A stretch of 64,000 bases of DNA from JACSRF01 sp964504445. Its GTDB lineage: Bacteria; Chloroflexota; Anaerolineae; Promineifilales; Promineifilaceae. The notes under the pieces were generated by a model that was not told the DNA's origin, did no database searches, and saw nothing but the letters and a program-made list of their open reading frames with translations. This document shows, one piece after another, positions 1 through 6,684 of this stretch. The DNA lies in NCBI GenBank assembly GCA_964504445.1, contig CAZDEO010000022.1:1-64000 (forward strand), written 5' to 3'. Both the position numbers and the translations under genes were made by a program. How positions within the stretch are numbered: the stretch's first letter is position 1; the number at the start of each line of letters is the position of its first letter.

Positions 1-358
1 CCAGGCAGCCGAAGGCCGCGCCGACTTTGTGCGCCCCGGTGGGGAACCATTTGCCCAGCAAGACGACGATTTTGGCGTCTATGCCGGTCAGTTCTTTGGG
101 CAACACCAGGTAGTTGACGCCGCCAAATTTGCCGCCGCTCTCTTTAGGTTCATTGTGCCAGGTGATGCGGAACAGGTTCAGCGGGTTCAAATCCCAAAGC
201 CCCACCTCTTCCAGCTTCGCTTTGATGGCATCGGGAATGAGGTCGGGGTTGATCATCTGCTTGAAGGTGGGAATGATGATGTTTTGCTCGCGGGCACGCT
301 CGATGGCGCGTTCCAGCTTGGCTTCGTCATGGATCGTTAAATCAATTAAATCGCTCAT
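1..358 (-). CDS. PLP-dependent fold-type II enzyme, N-terminal part (cut by window edge)
   Basis: This is the first 119 codons of a gene that runs off the left edge. Translation from ATG at 358, with an AAGGA ribosome site just upstream, ends in GKWFPTGAHKVGAAFG. The P-T-G-A-H-K motif matches the PLP-lysine segment of fold-type II enzymes (TrpB, threonine synthase, cysteine synthase), which makes Lys111 the likely Schiff-base residue. The leading ~100 residues are an N-terminal extension before the catalytic core. It is the last visible gene of the carbamoyltransferase/carbamate kinase run and may be a lyase or deaminase acting on an amino acid. The exact substrate cannot be read from this fragment. 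I am confident of the fold class and not of the reaction. Confidence 0.7.
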   Translation of the reverse strand, partial: MSDLIDLTIHDEAKLERAIERAREQNIIIPTFKQMINPDLIPDAIKAKLEEVGLWDLNPLNLFRITWHNEPKESGGKFGGVNYLVLPKELTGIDAKIVVLLGKWFPTGAHKVGAAFGCL

Positions 359-376
359 GGTTTTTCCTTAAATTTT

Positions 377-799
377 TTAGGGTAGGATTTCAAAATAATC
401 GCAATGATGTGGCCGGATGATAGAAAAATCGCGCCGGTCAACGGTTAAGATGTGTTGTACCTGGTAACGTTCGGCCAGGGTGACAATGGTTGCATCTACA
501 AAGTCTAATTCTGCGTCGGCGTATTGCGTCAGCAGGTTGTTAATTCGCAGTAAATCCGGTGGGGTGATGGCGACCATGTACCAGGATTGCTGCATGAGGC
601 GCTGCATGATATAGCGCATCGTGGGATGGCCCAGGCGCGCTTGCAGTAAATAGGCGAGTTCGACGAGAACGGCCGTTGGCAGCAACATCTCACCCCGCCA
701 TTCAGCCAGCACTTTAACCGCCTGGACGTGATGCTGATCGTCGGCATCAAAGACAGCGTATAAAAAACCGGTATCCAGCAGCGTTCTTTTGTCAGGCAT
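377..799 (-). CDS. PIN-domain ribonuclease toxin (VapC-like)
   Basis: A single PIN domain of about 140 residues. The acidic residues expected for Mg2+-dependent RNA cleavage are visible: Asp in LLDTGFLYA near the N-terminus, Glu in VLVELAYLL, Asp in DFVDATIVTLAE, and Asp in LTVDRRDF near the C-terminus. PIN toxins of this size typically cut tRNA or rRNA. The ATG at 799 overlaps the TGA of the upstream antitoxin gene as TGATG, which implies translational coupling; a GTG one codon earlier (802) is the alternative start. The partner antitoxin is of RelB/DinJ type rather than the usual VapB type. The target RNA is unknown. Confidence 0.85.
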   Translation of the reverse strand: MPDKRTLLDTGFLYAVFDADDQHHVQAVKVLAEWRGEMLLPTAVLVELAYLLQARLGHPTMRYIMQRLMQQSWYMVAITPPDLLRINNLLTQYADAELDFVDATIVTLAERYQVQHILTVDRRDFSIIRPHHCDYFEILP

Positions 800-1083
800 C
801 ACTCATATTTTTGCGACACAGCTTCCGCCACAATATGTTTTACATTAGCCGATGTATCTCGATAACCTGATTGGATAATACCTGCCAGGTCTAGCAATGT
901 CGCTGAATCTGTTGCTGCTGGTGGAATATGTAACTGAAAAGGGATTCCCTGCTGCATGGCAATCTGCTTGAAGTAGAGCAAAATCGCCTGCGAGATTGTC
1001 AGCCCTAGTTCATCTAGCACAGCTTCCACTTCTGCTTTTAGTTCTGGTTCGATGCGGGTGGTGATAACGGCCGTTTTCGCCAT
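799..1083 (-). CDS. RelB/DinJ-family antitoxin
   Basis: A 94-residue protein beginning MAKTAVITTRIEPELKAE. The N-terminal half matches the ribbon-helix-helix DNA-binding part of RelB/DinJ antitoxins, including the family's ISQAILLYFKQI helix and the GIPFQL turn. The C-terminal ~35 residues (LLDLAGIIQSGYRD onward) would be the toxin-binding tail. It has a strong AAGGAG ribosome site before the ATG at 1083. It should neutralise the PIN toxin encoded immediately downstream and repress the pair's promoter; repeated elements lie 14-44 bases upstream of its start. RelB/DinJ proteins usually partner RelE/YafQ toxins, so this pairing is a hybrid module. Confidence 0.85.
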   Translation of the reverse strand: MAKTAVITTRIEPELKAEVEAVLDELGLTISQAILLYFKQIAMQQGIPFQLHIPPAATDSATLLDLAGIIQSGYRDTSANVKHIVAEAVSQKYE

Positions 1084-1096
1084 CGCTCATTCTCCT

Positions 1097-1127
1097 TTGT
1101 ATAACGAATGTATGCACATTGTATAAC
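1097..1127 (-). promoter_or_regulatory. Putative autoregulatory operator of the toxin-antitoxin pair
   Basis: Two exact copies of TTGTATAAC (plus-strand reading) lie at 1097-1105 and 1119-1127. Their starts are 22 bp apart, two turns of the helix. Between them is an inverted repeat AATGT-atgc-ACATT (1107-1120). The array sits immediately upstream of the antitoxin ribosome site, where a ribbon-helix-helix autorepressor is expected to bind. The repeats are directly visible; repressor binding is inferred. Confidence 0.6.
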
Positions 1128-1146
1128 AAATCGAGCGTAAAGTATA

Positions 1147-2403
1147 CTACAGCGCCGCCATCACCCGCCGCAAATCCGCCAGGTCTGGTTCTACGCGGCT
1201 GGCCTTCGTGCCCACCATCTCCACCGACTTCATCGCCCCGACTACATCCTTCAGGCCGTTGCCGGTGTTGAGAACGACGATACGGTCATCGGCCGAGACC
1301 AGGCCCATTTCCGCCGCTTTGAGCAGTCCGGTGTGGGCAGCCGCCCCGGCCGGCTCGCCAAAGACGCCGGTGGCGCGGGCCAACGCAGGGATAGAAGCCA
1401 GAATCTCGTCGTCGCTGACGCAGATGTAGGCGCCGTTCGTCTCGGTGACGGCCGCCATTGCTTTGATGCGGTCGCGGGGCAGCCCGGCGCTGATGCTGTC
1501 GGCGACGGTGACGCCGGAGACAGGCGCTTTGGTGAGTACGTCTTCGCCGTCGCGCCACGCTTCGTACATAAAGGCGCTGCCCTCCGCCTGCACGCCGTAG
1601 ATGCGCGGCATCTGGTCAATCCAGCCCAGGGCCAGCAAATCTTTGAGCCCTTTGTGCAGCCCGCCAATGATGCAGCCGTCGCCCACGCTGACGAAGATGG
1701 CGTCGGGGGCGTGCCAGTGGCGTTGCTCGCAGATTTCGTACACGGCCGTTTTCTTTCCCTCAGTCATATACGGGTTATAGGCCGTGTTGCGGTTATACCA
1801 ACCATACTCGGCTGCCGCCTCCAGGCACAGCTCAAAAGCGTCGTCGTAGGTGCCTTTCACCAGCATCACCGTCGAGCCAAAGACCAACAGTTGGGCGATT
1901 TTGGCCGGGGGTGCTTTCTCTGGCACAAAGATGACGTTGGGCTGCTTGACGCTGGCGCAAATGCCGCTGAGGGCGGCAGCGGCGTTGCCGGTGCTGGCGG
2001 TGGTGATGATCGCCGCGCCTTTTTCCTGCGCCTTCACAACCGCCAAAACAGATGCCCGGTCTTTGAAGGAGGCGGTGGGGAGACGGCCGTCGTCTTTCAC
2101 CCACACATGCTTCAAGCCCAATTCGGCCGCCAACCGGTCTGCTTTGTACAAGGGCGTGCCGCCAATGGTCAGCGGGGGCACGGGCGCGTCCGGTCGCACC
2201 GGCAGCAGCGGCTTGTAGCGCCAAACCGTCATATCCGGGTTGGCCGCCAGGCTTTCCCGGCTAATGCGCGAACCAATTAGCTCATAATCGTAGTGCACAT
2301 CCAGAATGCCATCGTTGCCATGATCCGGGCAAATATACTCCACCTCATCCGGCGCATACTCCTTGCCGCAGATGAGACATTTGAGGTGTTTTACGTGGTC
2401 CAT
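1147..2403 (-). CDS. thrC: Threonine synthase-like PLP enzyme
   Basis: A 418-residue fold-type II PLP enzyme of the threonine synthase family, which converts O-phosphohomoserine to threonine. A small zinc-ribbon-like N-terminus (Cys9, Cys12, Cys25) precedes the core. The PLP lysine lies in PTASFKDRASV (Lys114), the substrate/phosphate loop is STGNAAAALSG, and the glycine-rich PLP-phosphate turn is SVGDGCIIGG. Length and motifs fit threonine synthase. However, it sits between carbamate kinase and a toxin-antitoxin pair in a run that includes another PLP enzyme, so a catabolic lyase role is possible. The family call is firm; biosynthetic versus catabolic use is open. Confidence 0.8.
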   Translation of the reverse strand: MDHVKHLKCLICGKEYAPDEVEYICPDHGNDGILDVHYDYELIGSRISRESLAANPDMTVWRYKPLLPVRPDAPVPPLTIGGTPLYKADRLAAELGLKHVWVKDDGRLPTASFKDRASVLAVVKAQEKGAAIITTASTGNAAAALSGICASVKQPNVIFVPEKAPPAKIAQLLVFGSTVMLVKGTYDDAFELCLEAAAEYGWYNRNTAYNPYMTEGKKTAVYEICEQRHWHAPDAIFVSVGDGCIIGGLHKGLKDLLALGWIDQMPRIYGVQAEGSAFMYEAWRDGEDVLTKAPVSGVTVADSISAGLPRDRIKAMAAVTETNGAYICVSDDEILASIPALARATGVFGEPAGAAAHTGLLKAAEMGLVSADDRIVVLNTGNGLKDVVGAMKSVEMVGTKASRVEPDLADLRRVMAAL

Positions 2404-2492
2404 TTTCCGTATTCCGTATTCCGTGTTCCGTATTCCGTGTTCCGTATTCCGTAAACGGATTACGGTTTACGGTCTACGGTTCACGGTCTACG
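2404..2492. repeat. Short-word tandem repeat, CCGTATT / TTTACGG family
   Basis: The spacer between thrC-like and arcC is filled by degenerate reiterations of TTCCGTATTCCGT/GTTCCGT, followed by TTACGGTTTACGGTCTACGG. The last unit supplies the TAG stop codon of arcC. The same word family recurs at 38611-38694, 61845-61908 and 63448-63522. Confidence 0.9.
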
Positions 2493-3441
2493 GCGTAATA
2501 AACGTGCCCGTCTCGCCTTTCAGGGCGCGGGCAATGTTGGCCGGGTCGGTGATGAGGGCTTGTTTGCCACCATTTTCCAGGAAGCTGACCACGGCTTCAA
2601 TCTTGGGGGCCATGCTGCCAGCGGCGAAATGGGTGCCTTCGGCCAGGTACGCTTTGGCTTCGGCCAGGGTGATGCGGTCCAGCCATTTCATATCTGGTTT
2701 GCCAAAATTGAGGGCGACTTTTTCAACGGCCGTGCTAATCAGCAACAAATCCGCCCCAATCTGCTGCGCCAACAGCGCGCTGGCCCGGTCCTTGTCAATG
2801 ACGGCATAGACGCCACTCAACTCGCGCAGCTCACCCTTCTTGTTTTGCACCACCGGAATCCCGCCACCACCCACGGCAATCACAATATCACCAGCGTTGG
2901 TCAAGGTCTGGATGGCGTCTTGCTCGATCACTTCCAGCGGAATGGGCGAAGCCACCACGCGCCGCCAGCCCCGGCCCGCGTCTTCGACCACTTGCCACCC
3001 TTCTTCCTCAAACTTCCGCGCCGCTTCCTCCGTCAGAAAACCGCCAATCGGCTTGTTCGGGTTCTGGAAACCGGGATCATCCCGGTCCACCAACACTTGC
3101 GTGACCACAGAAACGACCGGTCTATCAATGCCGCGGCTGTTAAGCTCGTTCCGCAGCGCCTGTTGGAGCATGTAGCCGATGGAACCTTGCGTATCTGCGC
3201 CAATCACATCCAGCGGCGTGGGGTGTACTTCGTGGGCGGCCAACTCATTGCGGCGCAAAATGTAGCCCACCTGCGGCCCATTGCCATGGGTCACCACCAG
3301 GGTCCAACCATCTTCCACCATATCCGCCAGGTGGCGGCACGTCTCGCGCACTGCATCCCATTGATGGGGCACGTCGGGGTTATGTTTGTCGGTGATTAAC
3401 GAGTTGCCGCCGACAGCAACGACAGCGAGTTTATTGTTCAT
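2488..3441 (-). CDS. arcC: Carbamate kinase
   Basis: A 317-residue amino-acid-kinase-fold enzyme that transfers phosphate from carbamoyl phosphate to ADP, giving ATP, CO2 and ammonia. Family motifs are clear: VAVGGNSL at the N-terminus, THGNGPQVGYILRRNE, DTQGSIGYMLQQAL, VIAVGGGGIPV, the DKDRASALLA segment, and GSMAPKIEAVVSFLENGG near the C-terminus. Length is normal for the family. It lies downstream of two carbamoyltransferase-family genes on the same strand, which suggests that phosphorolysis of a carbamoylated compound feeds carbamoyl phosphate to this kinase for ATP. YqeA-type carbamate kinases occupy the same context in enterobacterial purine-degradation clusters. Confidence 0.95.
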   Translation of the reverse strand: MNNKLAVVAVGGNSLITDKHNPDVPHQWDAVRETCRHLADMVEDGWTLVVTHGNGPQVGYILRRNELAAHEVHPTPLDVIGADTQGSIGYMLQQALRNELNSRGIDRPVVSVVTQVLVDRDDPGFQNPNKPIGGFLTEEAARKFEEEGWQVVEDAGRGWRRVVASPIPLEVIEQDAIQTLTNAGDIVIAVGGGGIPVVQNKKGELRELSGVYAVIDKDRASALLAQQIGADLLLISTAVEKVALNFGKPDMKWLDRITLAEAKAYLAEGTHFAAGSMAPKIEAVVSFLENGGKQALITDPANIARALKGETGTFITP

Positions 3442-3456
3442 AGTGGGAATCCTCCA

Positions 3457-3541
3457 AAATTGTCAATGGTCAATGGTCAATTGCCAATCGTCAACAAGCG
3501 CCGTTGACAATTGACCATTGGCTATTAGCAATTGACAATTT
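3457..3541. repeat. Short-word tandem/inverted repeat, TTGACCATTGACAA family
   Basis: The arcC-ygeW spacer consists of reiterations of TGTCAATGGTCAA and, in opposite orientation, TTGACAATTGACCATTGGC. It can fold back on itself, and it runs into the stop codon of the upstream carbamoyltransferase gene. There is no T-tract typical of an intrinsic terminator. Confidence 0.85.
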
Positions 3542-4520
3542 ATGACATGGTAAGGGCCATAACTGCTTTTTGGGCGTGCAGGCGGTTCTCTGCTTCATCA
3601 AAGACGACGGAGTGACGGCCGTCCAACACCGAACTCATCACTTCAATGTCCCGGTCTGCCGGCAACGGGTGCATGTAGATGACATCATCTTTGCCCAGGG
3701 CCATCAGCTCGTCGTTGGCAACCCAATCGGCATATTTGTCTTGAATGCGCTTGCCCTCTTCCGGGTCTTGGGTAGTGAGCAGCGGACCCCAGGATTTGGC
3801 ATAAATCACGTCCGCATCTTCACACGCCTCTTTCATGTCGTGGACAACCTCGAAGCCGGTGTTGTACTTGCGGGCCATCTCGCGGGCCTGGTCCATAATG
3901 TCCGGCATCAGCTCGAATTCCGGCGGATGGGCCAGCACCACATCCATGCCAAAGCGGGGCATCTGCAAGATGAGCGACTGGGGCACCGACATGGGCTTGA
4001 GGTAGGACGACGCATACGCCCAGGAGACAACCATCTTCTTCTTGCGCAGGTTGCGCCCTTTCTTTTCCATGATGGTCATCAGGTCGGCCAGGCATTGGTG
4101 CGGGTGGTAAATCTCGCACTGCATGTTCAGCACGGGCACGCGGGAAGCCTGAGCTACCAGATTCAGGTAGCGATTGCCCGTGCCATAAGTGACGTGACGA
4201 ATGGCGATACCGTCGAAGTAACGGCCGAAAATCTCACCCATCTCCGTCTCTGTGTCCCCATGGGAAATCTGGGTGGTGCGGCTTTCGATGAAAGCGGCGT
4301 GGCCGCCCAATTGGGCCATGCCCGCTTCAAAGCTGCCGCGGGTGCGCGTGCTGGAGAAGAAGAAGAGCATCGCCAACACCTTGTCGCGCAGCAGCGCGTG
4401 GGGCTGGCCCAACGCCCGCTTCATCTTCAAATCCCAAGCCAAATCTAATACGGTTTCGACCTCTTCCTTGGAGAAATCGAGGTCACTAATCAAATCACGT
4501 CCTCGTAAACCGGTTTGCAT
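3540..4520 (-). CDS. ygeW: Knotted carbamoyltransferase, YgeW-like
   Basis: A 326-residue member of the aspartate/ornithine carbamoyltransferase superfamily. The carbamoyl-phosphate site FFSSTRTRGSFE is intact, as is the HPHQCLADLMT motif. The C-terminal substrate motif is YMHPLPADRDIEV rather than the HCLP of ornithine transcarbamylase, and YAKSWGPLL is present. These features match the YgeW group of knotted carbamoyltransferases, whose substrate is not settled but which travel with carbamate kinase and purine or diaminopropionate catabolism genes. Carbamate kinase follows directly. I infer a catabolic phosphorolysis role; an unusual ornithine or N-acylornithine transcarbamylase is the alternative. 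Confidence 0.8.
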   Translation of the reverse strand: MQTGLRGRDLISDLDFSKEEVETVLDLAWDLKMKRALGQPHALLRDKVLAMLFFFSSTRTRGSFEAGMAQLGGHAAFIESRTTQISHGDTETEMGEIFGRYFDGIAIRHVTYGTGNRYLNLVAQASRVPVLNMQCEIYHPHQCLADLMTIMEKKGRNLRKKKMVVSWAYASSYLKPMSVPQSLILQMPRFGMDVVLAHPPEFELMPDIMDQAREMARKYNTGFEVVHDMKEACEDADVIYAKSWGPLLTTQDPEEGKRIQDKYADWVANDELMALGKDDVIYMHPLPADRDIEVMSSVLDGRHSVVFDEAENRLHAQKAVMALTMS

Positions 4521-4534
4521 TTTTACTCTCCTTA

Positions 4535-4612
4535 AAAGCTGTTAGCTGTTAGCCATTCGCTTTTAGCTTTTTCAGCTTGGCGAATGGTTAAAAGCTAAAG
4601 GCTAATAGCTTC
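4535..4612. repeat. Short-word inverted repeat, AGCTGTTAGC family
   Basis: The spacer between the two carbamoyltransferase genes is built from AGCTGTTAGC-type words. It contains a perfect inverted core, CCATTCGC (4553-4560) against GCGAATGG (4580-4587), with flanking words that also pair. It is a third, different word in the same operon. Confidence 0.85.
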
Positions 4613-4613
4613 T

Positions 4614-5567
4614 TTACTCAGTCGCTCCCAAAACCAGCGCCAACAACGCCATCCGCATCACAACGCCGTTAAAGGCTTCTTGCCAATAGCGCGACCAGCG
4701 GGTGATGTCCACATCGGGAGGAATCTCGTCCATGCGCGGCAGCGAATGCAGCAAAATGGCGTCTGATTTCGCTTTGTTGACTAGCAAGTCTTTGGTGATC
4801 TTGTAGTTGGAGGGCGTCCAGCCTACTTCACCAGTGCGCTCGTCGCGGGATTTGGTGTAGTCAGGCTGCACCACTGGCTCGACGAGGATGACGTCAGCTT
4901 CGGCGATAGCTTCTTCGACGTGCTCGACCTCATTGAAGTTCAAGCCATACTCTTTGAAATCAGCCTTCATTTCATCGCTGAGGCGCTGCCCTTCGGGGGA
5001 AACGAAGGTGATGGGGCAGTCGAATTGGGTCAGGCCATACCCCAGGGAGTGCATGGTGCGCATGCGCATGTCGCCCACAGCCAGCCATTTTAGGCCATCA
5101 ATGCGCCCTTTTTCGCGCAGCACGGTGTAGAGATCGGTGAGGATTTGGGTAGGATGCTCACCCCAGCCGTCGCCACCGTTGATGATGGGCACGCTGGCCC
5201 ATTTAGCGGCCTCGTGGGGAGCGCCCTGCTGGAAGTGACGCATGACAATGACGTCGCCGTAGAACTCCAGCATCTTGACGGTGTCTTTGATGGTTTCCTG
5301 GTAGAAGTCGCCGGCGCGGGTCATTTTGGCGTCGGAGAAGCCGGTGACGCTGCCGCCAAGGCGGATCATGGCTGCTTCGTGGGCCAGGCGGGTGCGGGTG
5401 GAAGGCTGGTAGAAGGCGGTAACCAGGGTTTTGTCTTTCAATAAATCGGTATTCCGCCGGTTACGGGCGATAGGTTCTAATTCTTCGGCGATCTCGAAGA
5501 CACGGAAAAACTCTTGGCGTTCAAAATCTTTGAGGGACAGAATGTCCCGACCTGCAAAACTTCTCAT
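4614..5567 (-). CDS. Aspartate carbamoyltransferase-like protein
   Basis: 317 residues of the ATCase/OTCase superfamily. The carbamoyl-phosphate motif YQPSTRTRLAHEAAMIRLGG and the HPTQILTDLYT motif are intact. The C-terminal LHSLPRMDEIPPDVD resembles the HPLPR...EI...VD segment that binds aspartate in PyrB, but with Ser in place of the usual Pro. No pyrimidine gene neighbours it. It is followed by a YgeW-like paralogue and carbamate kinase, so it may act on a different amine or in the catabolic direction. It is probably the first structural gene after the GntR regulator. The superfamily is certain; the aspartate specificity is only suggested. Confidence 0.8.
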   Translation of the reverse strand: MRSFAGRDILSLKDFERQEFFRVFEIAEELEPIARNRRNTDLLKDKTLVTAFYQPSTRTRLAHEAAMIRLGGSVTGFSDAKMTRAGDFYQETIKDTVKMLEFYGDVIVMRHFQQGAPHEAAKWASVPIINGGDGWGEHPTQILTDLYTVLREKGRIDGLKWLAVGDMRMRTMHSLGYGLTQFDCPITFVSPEGQRLSDEMKADFKEYGLNFNEVEHVEEAIAEADVILVEPVVQPDYTKSRDERTGEVGWTPSNYKITKDLLVNKAKSDAILLHSLPRMDEIPPDVDITRWSRYWQEAFNGVVMRMALLALVLGATE

Positions 5568-5646
5568 GATCTTTCTCCTTGTAAATGGTGGGCAACGGCC
5601 GTACCGCGCCCGGTTTGATGGGATTAAGTTGGAAAAACAAATCGCC

Positions 5647-6375
5647 TTACACCGCAGGCCGCCGAATCAGGCGGAAGCGGAGCAAATCATCCCGAAAACA
5701 GGATGACGATTTCAATATAGGTTCGTTGGCATCGTTATAGCCAATCTCGTACAGCGAGATGAGGGGTGTCTGGGGCTGAACGTGGAGGGTTTGCGCCAGA
5801 TCTACCTCGGCCACCATAGGCACGATTTCCGACAGATAGTAGCTGAACTGCTGACGGCCGTATTCCCACATAAACTCATACACCGGCATCACAAAATCTT
5901 CAGTGGTGTAAGGCTTCTCAATGTAGCGGGTGGGGATGTAGTTATAAGCTAAAATCACCGGCTGGTTGTCGGCCAGGAACAGTTTGCGCACCACCAGCAG
6001 TTCTGCCCCTTCGGCCAGGTTCAATTCGGCGGCGATGTCGGCGGCGGCGGCCTGGGTGCCAACGCTGAGAACGCGTGTCGAAGGGGTGTAGTCGTGGGCA
6101 GCTAGCATCCCTTCGTAAGACCATACCTCATCCAGACGGGACTTAATCTGCAGGCCGGCCTCGTTGACAAAGGTCCCGGCCCCTTGCTTGCGGTAGATAA
6201 CCCCCTCGATTTCCAGGCGGCTCAGAGCGTCGCGGATGGTGGTGCGGCTGACGCCCAGGTCGGCAGCCAGATCGGTTTCGGAGGGAATACGGCCGTCTGC
6301 AAACGCATCATCCAGGATAAGCTGTTTGATGTGGGATTTAGCCTGTTCAGTGAGGGAAGGGGTTCGTTTCAGCAT
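5647..6375 (-). CDS. GntR-family transcriptional regulator, HutC/UTRA type
   Basis: An N-terminal winged-helix domain (roughly residues 5-70, with SETDLAADLGVSRTTIRDAL and the wing YRKQGAGTFV) is followed by a UTRA-type ligand-binding domain of about 165 residues. HutC-group regulators sense small metabolites of the pathway they control. The ATG at 6375 (MLKRTPS) is preferred. An ATG four codons earlier (6387) lies inside an inverted repeat and has no ribosome site. It heads the carbamoyltransferase operon on the same strand, with a 79-base gap to the next gene that holds one ACGGCCGT. It is probably a local, self-regulated repressor. Confidence 0.9.
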   Translation of the reverse strand: MLKRTPSLTEQAKSHIKQLILDDAFADGRIPSETDLAADLGVSRTTIRDALSRLEIEGVIYRKQGAGTFVNEAGLQIKSRLDEVWSYEGMLAAHDYTPSTRVLSVGTQAAAADIAAELNLAEGAELLVVRKLFLADNQPVILAYNYIPTRYIEKPYTTEDFVMPVYEFMWEYGRQQFSYYLSEIVPMVAEVDLAQTLHVQPQTPLISLYEIGYNDANEPILKSSSCFRDDLLRFRLIRRPAV

Positions 6376-6381
6376 GAAACC

Positions 6382-6406
6382 TGTCATATCGTATGGTTGT
6401 ATGACA
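6382..6406. promoter_or_regulatory. Putative GntR operator
   Basis: A perfect inverted repeat has 7-bp arms TGTCATA (6382-6388) and TATGACA (6400-6406) separated by 11 bp. It abuts the start of the GntR gene and includes its upstream in-frame ATG. Position and symmetry fit an autoregulatory GntR site. In the following ~280 bases up to the lipoprotein gene I see one ACGGCCGT and no gene. Confidence 0.6.
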
Positions 6407-6684
6407 AATTTTAGCGTGAGGGGAAACGGCCGTCAAGTAAAATTGGGCAATCCTGTCAAATGTCATGGCCAAAGGGTGACATCCGTCACCTGAAGAGGTT
6501 AGGGGCGAGAGATGATAGGCAAAAACAACCGTGTCTGGGGCCAAACGGCGTTATATGACAAACATCAGTTCCTTCTCAGTCATTCGTCACTATGAAAACG
6601 GATACTCTTCATTGACAATAATCATACTCTGTCCTTTCATGCGTCTTGGGGAAACCAGTCGCACTGCATCCGAGGAGAAAACTT

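Noticed and set aside
1..358. 2,3-diaminopropionate ammonia-lyase (YgeX)
   Set aside because: The context suggested it, but the visible N-terminus and the TGAHK lysine motif do not match what I know of YgeX; only the fold class is supported.
1333..2280. Long open frame antisense to the thrC-like gene (and many like it across the window)
   Set aside because: No ribosome site or family resemblance. The GC-rich third positions and the palindromic octamer keep antisense frames open, and the sense gene is clearly real.
2404..2492. CRISPR array
   Set aside because: The repeated units are 7-10 bp, degenerate and without unique spacers. The same holds for all other word repeats here.
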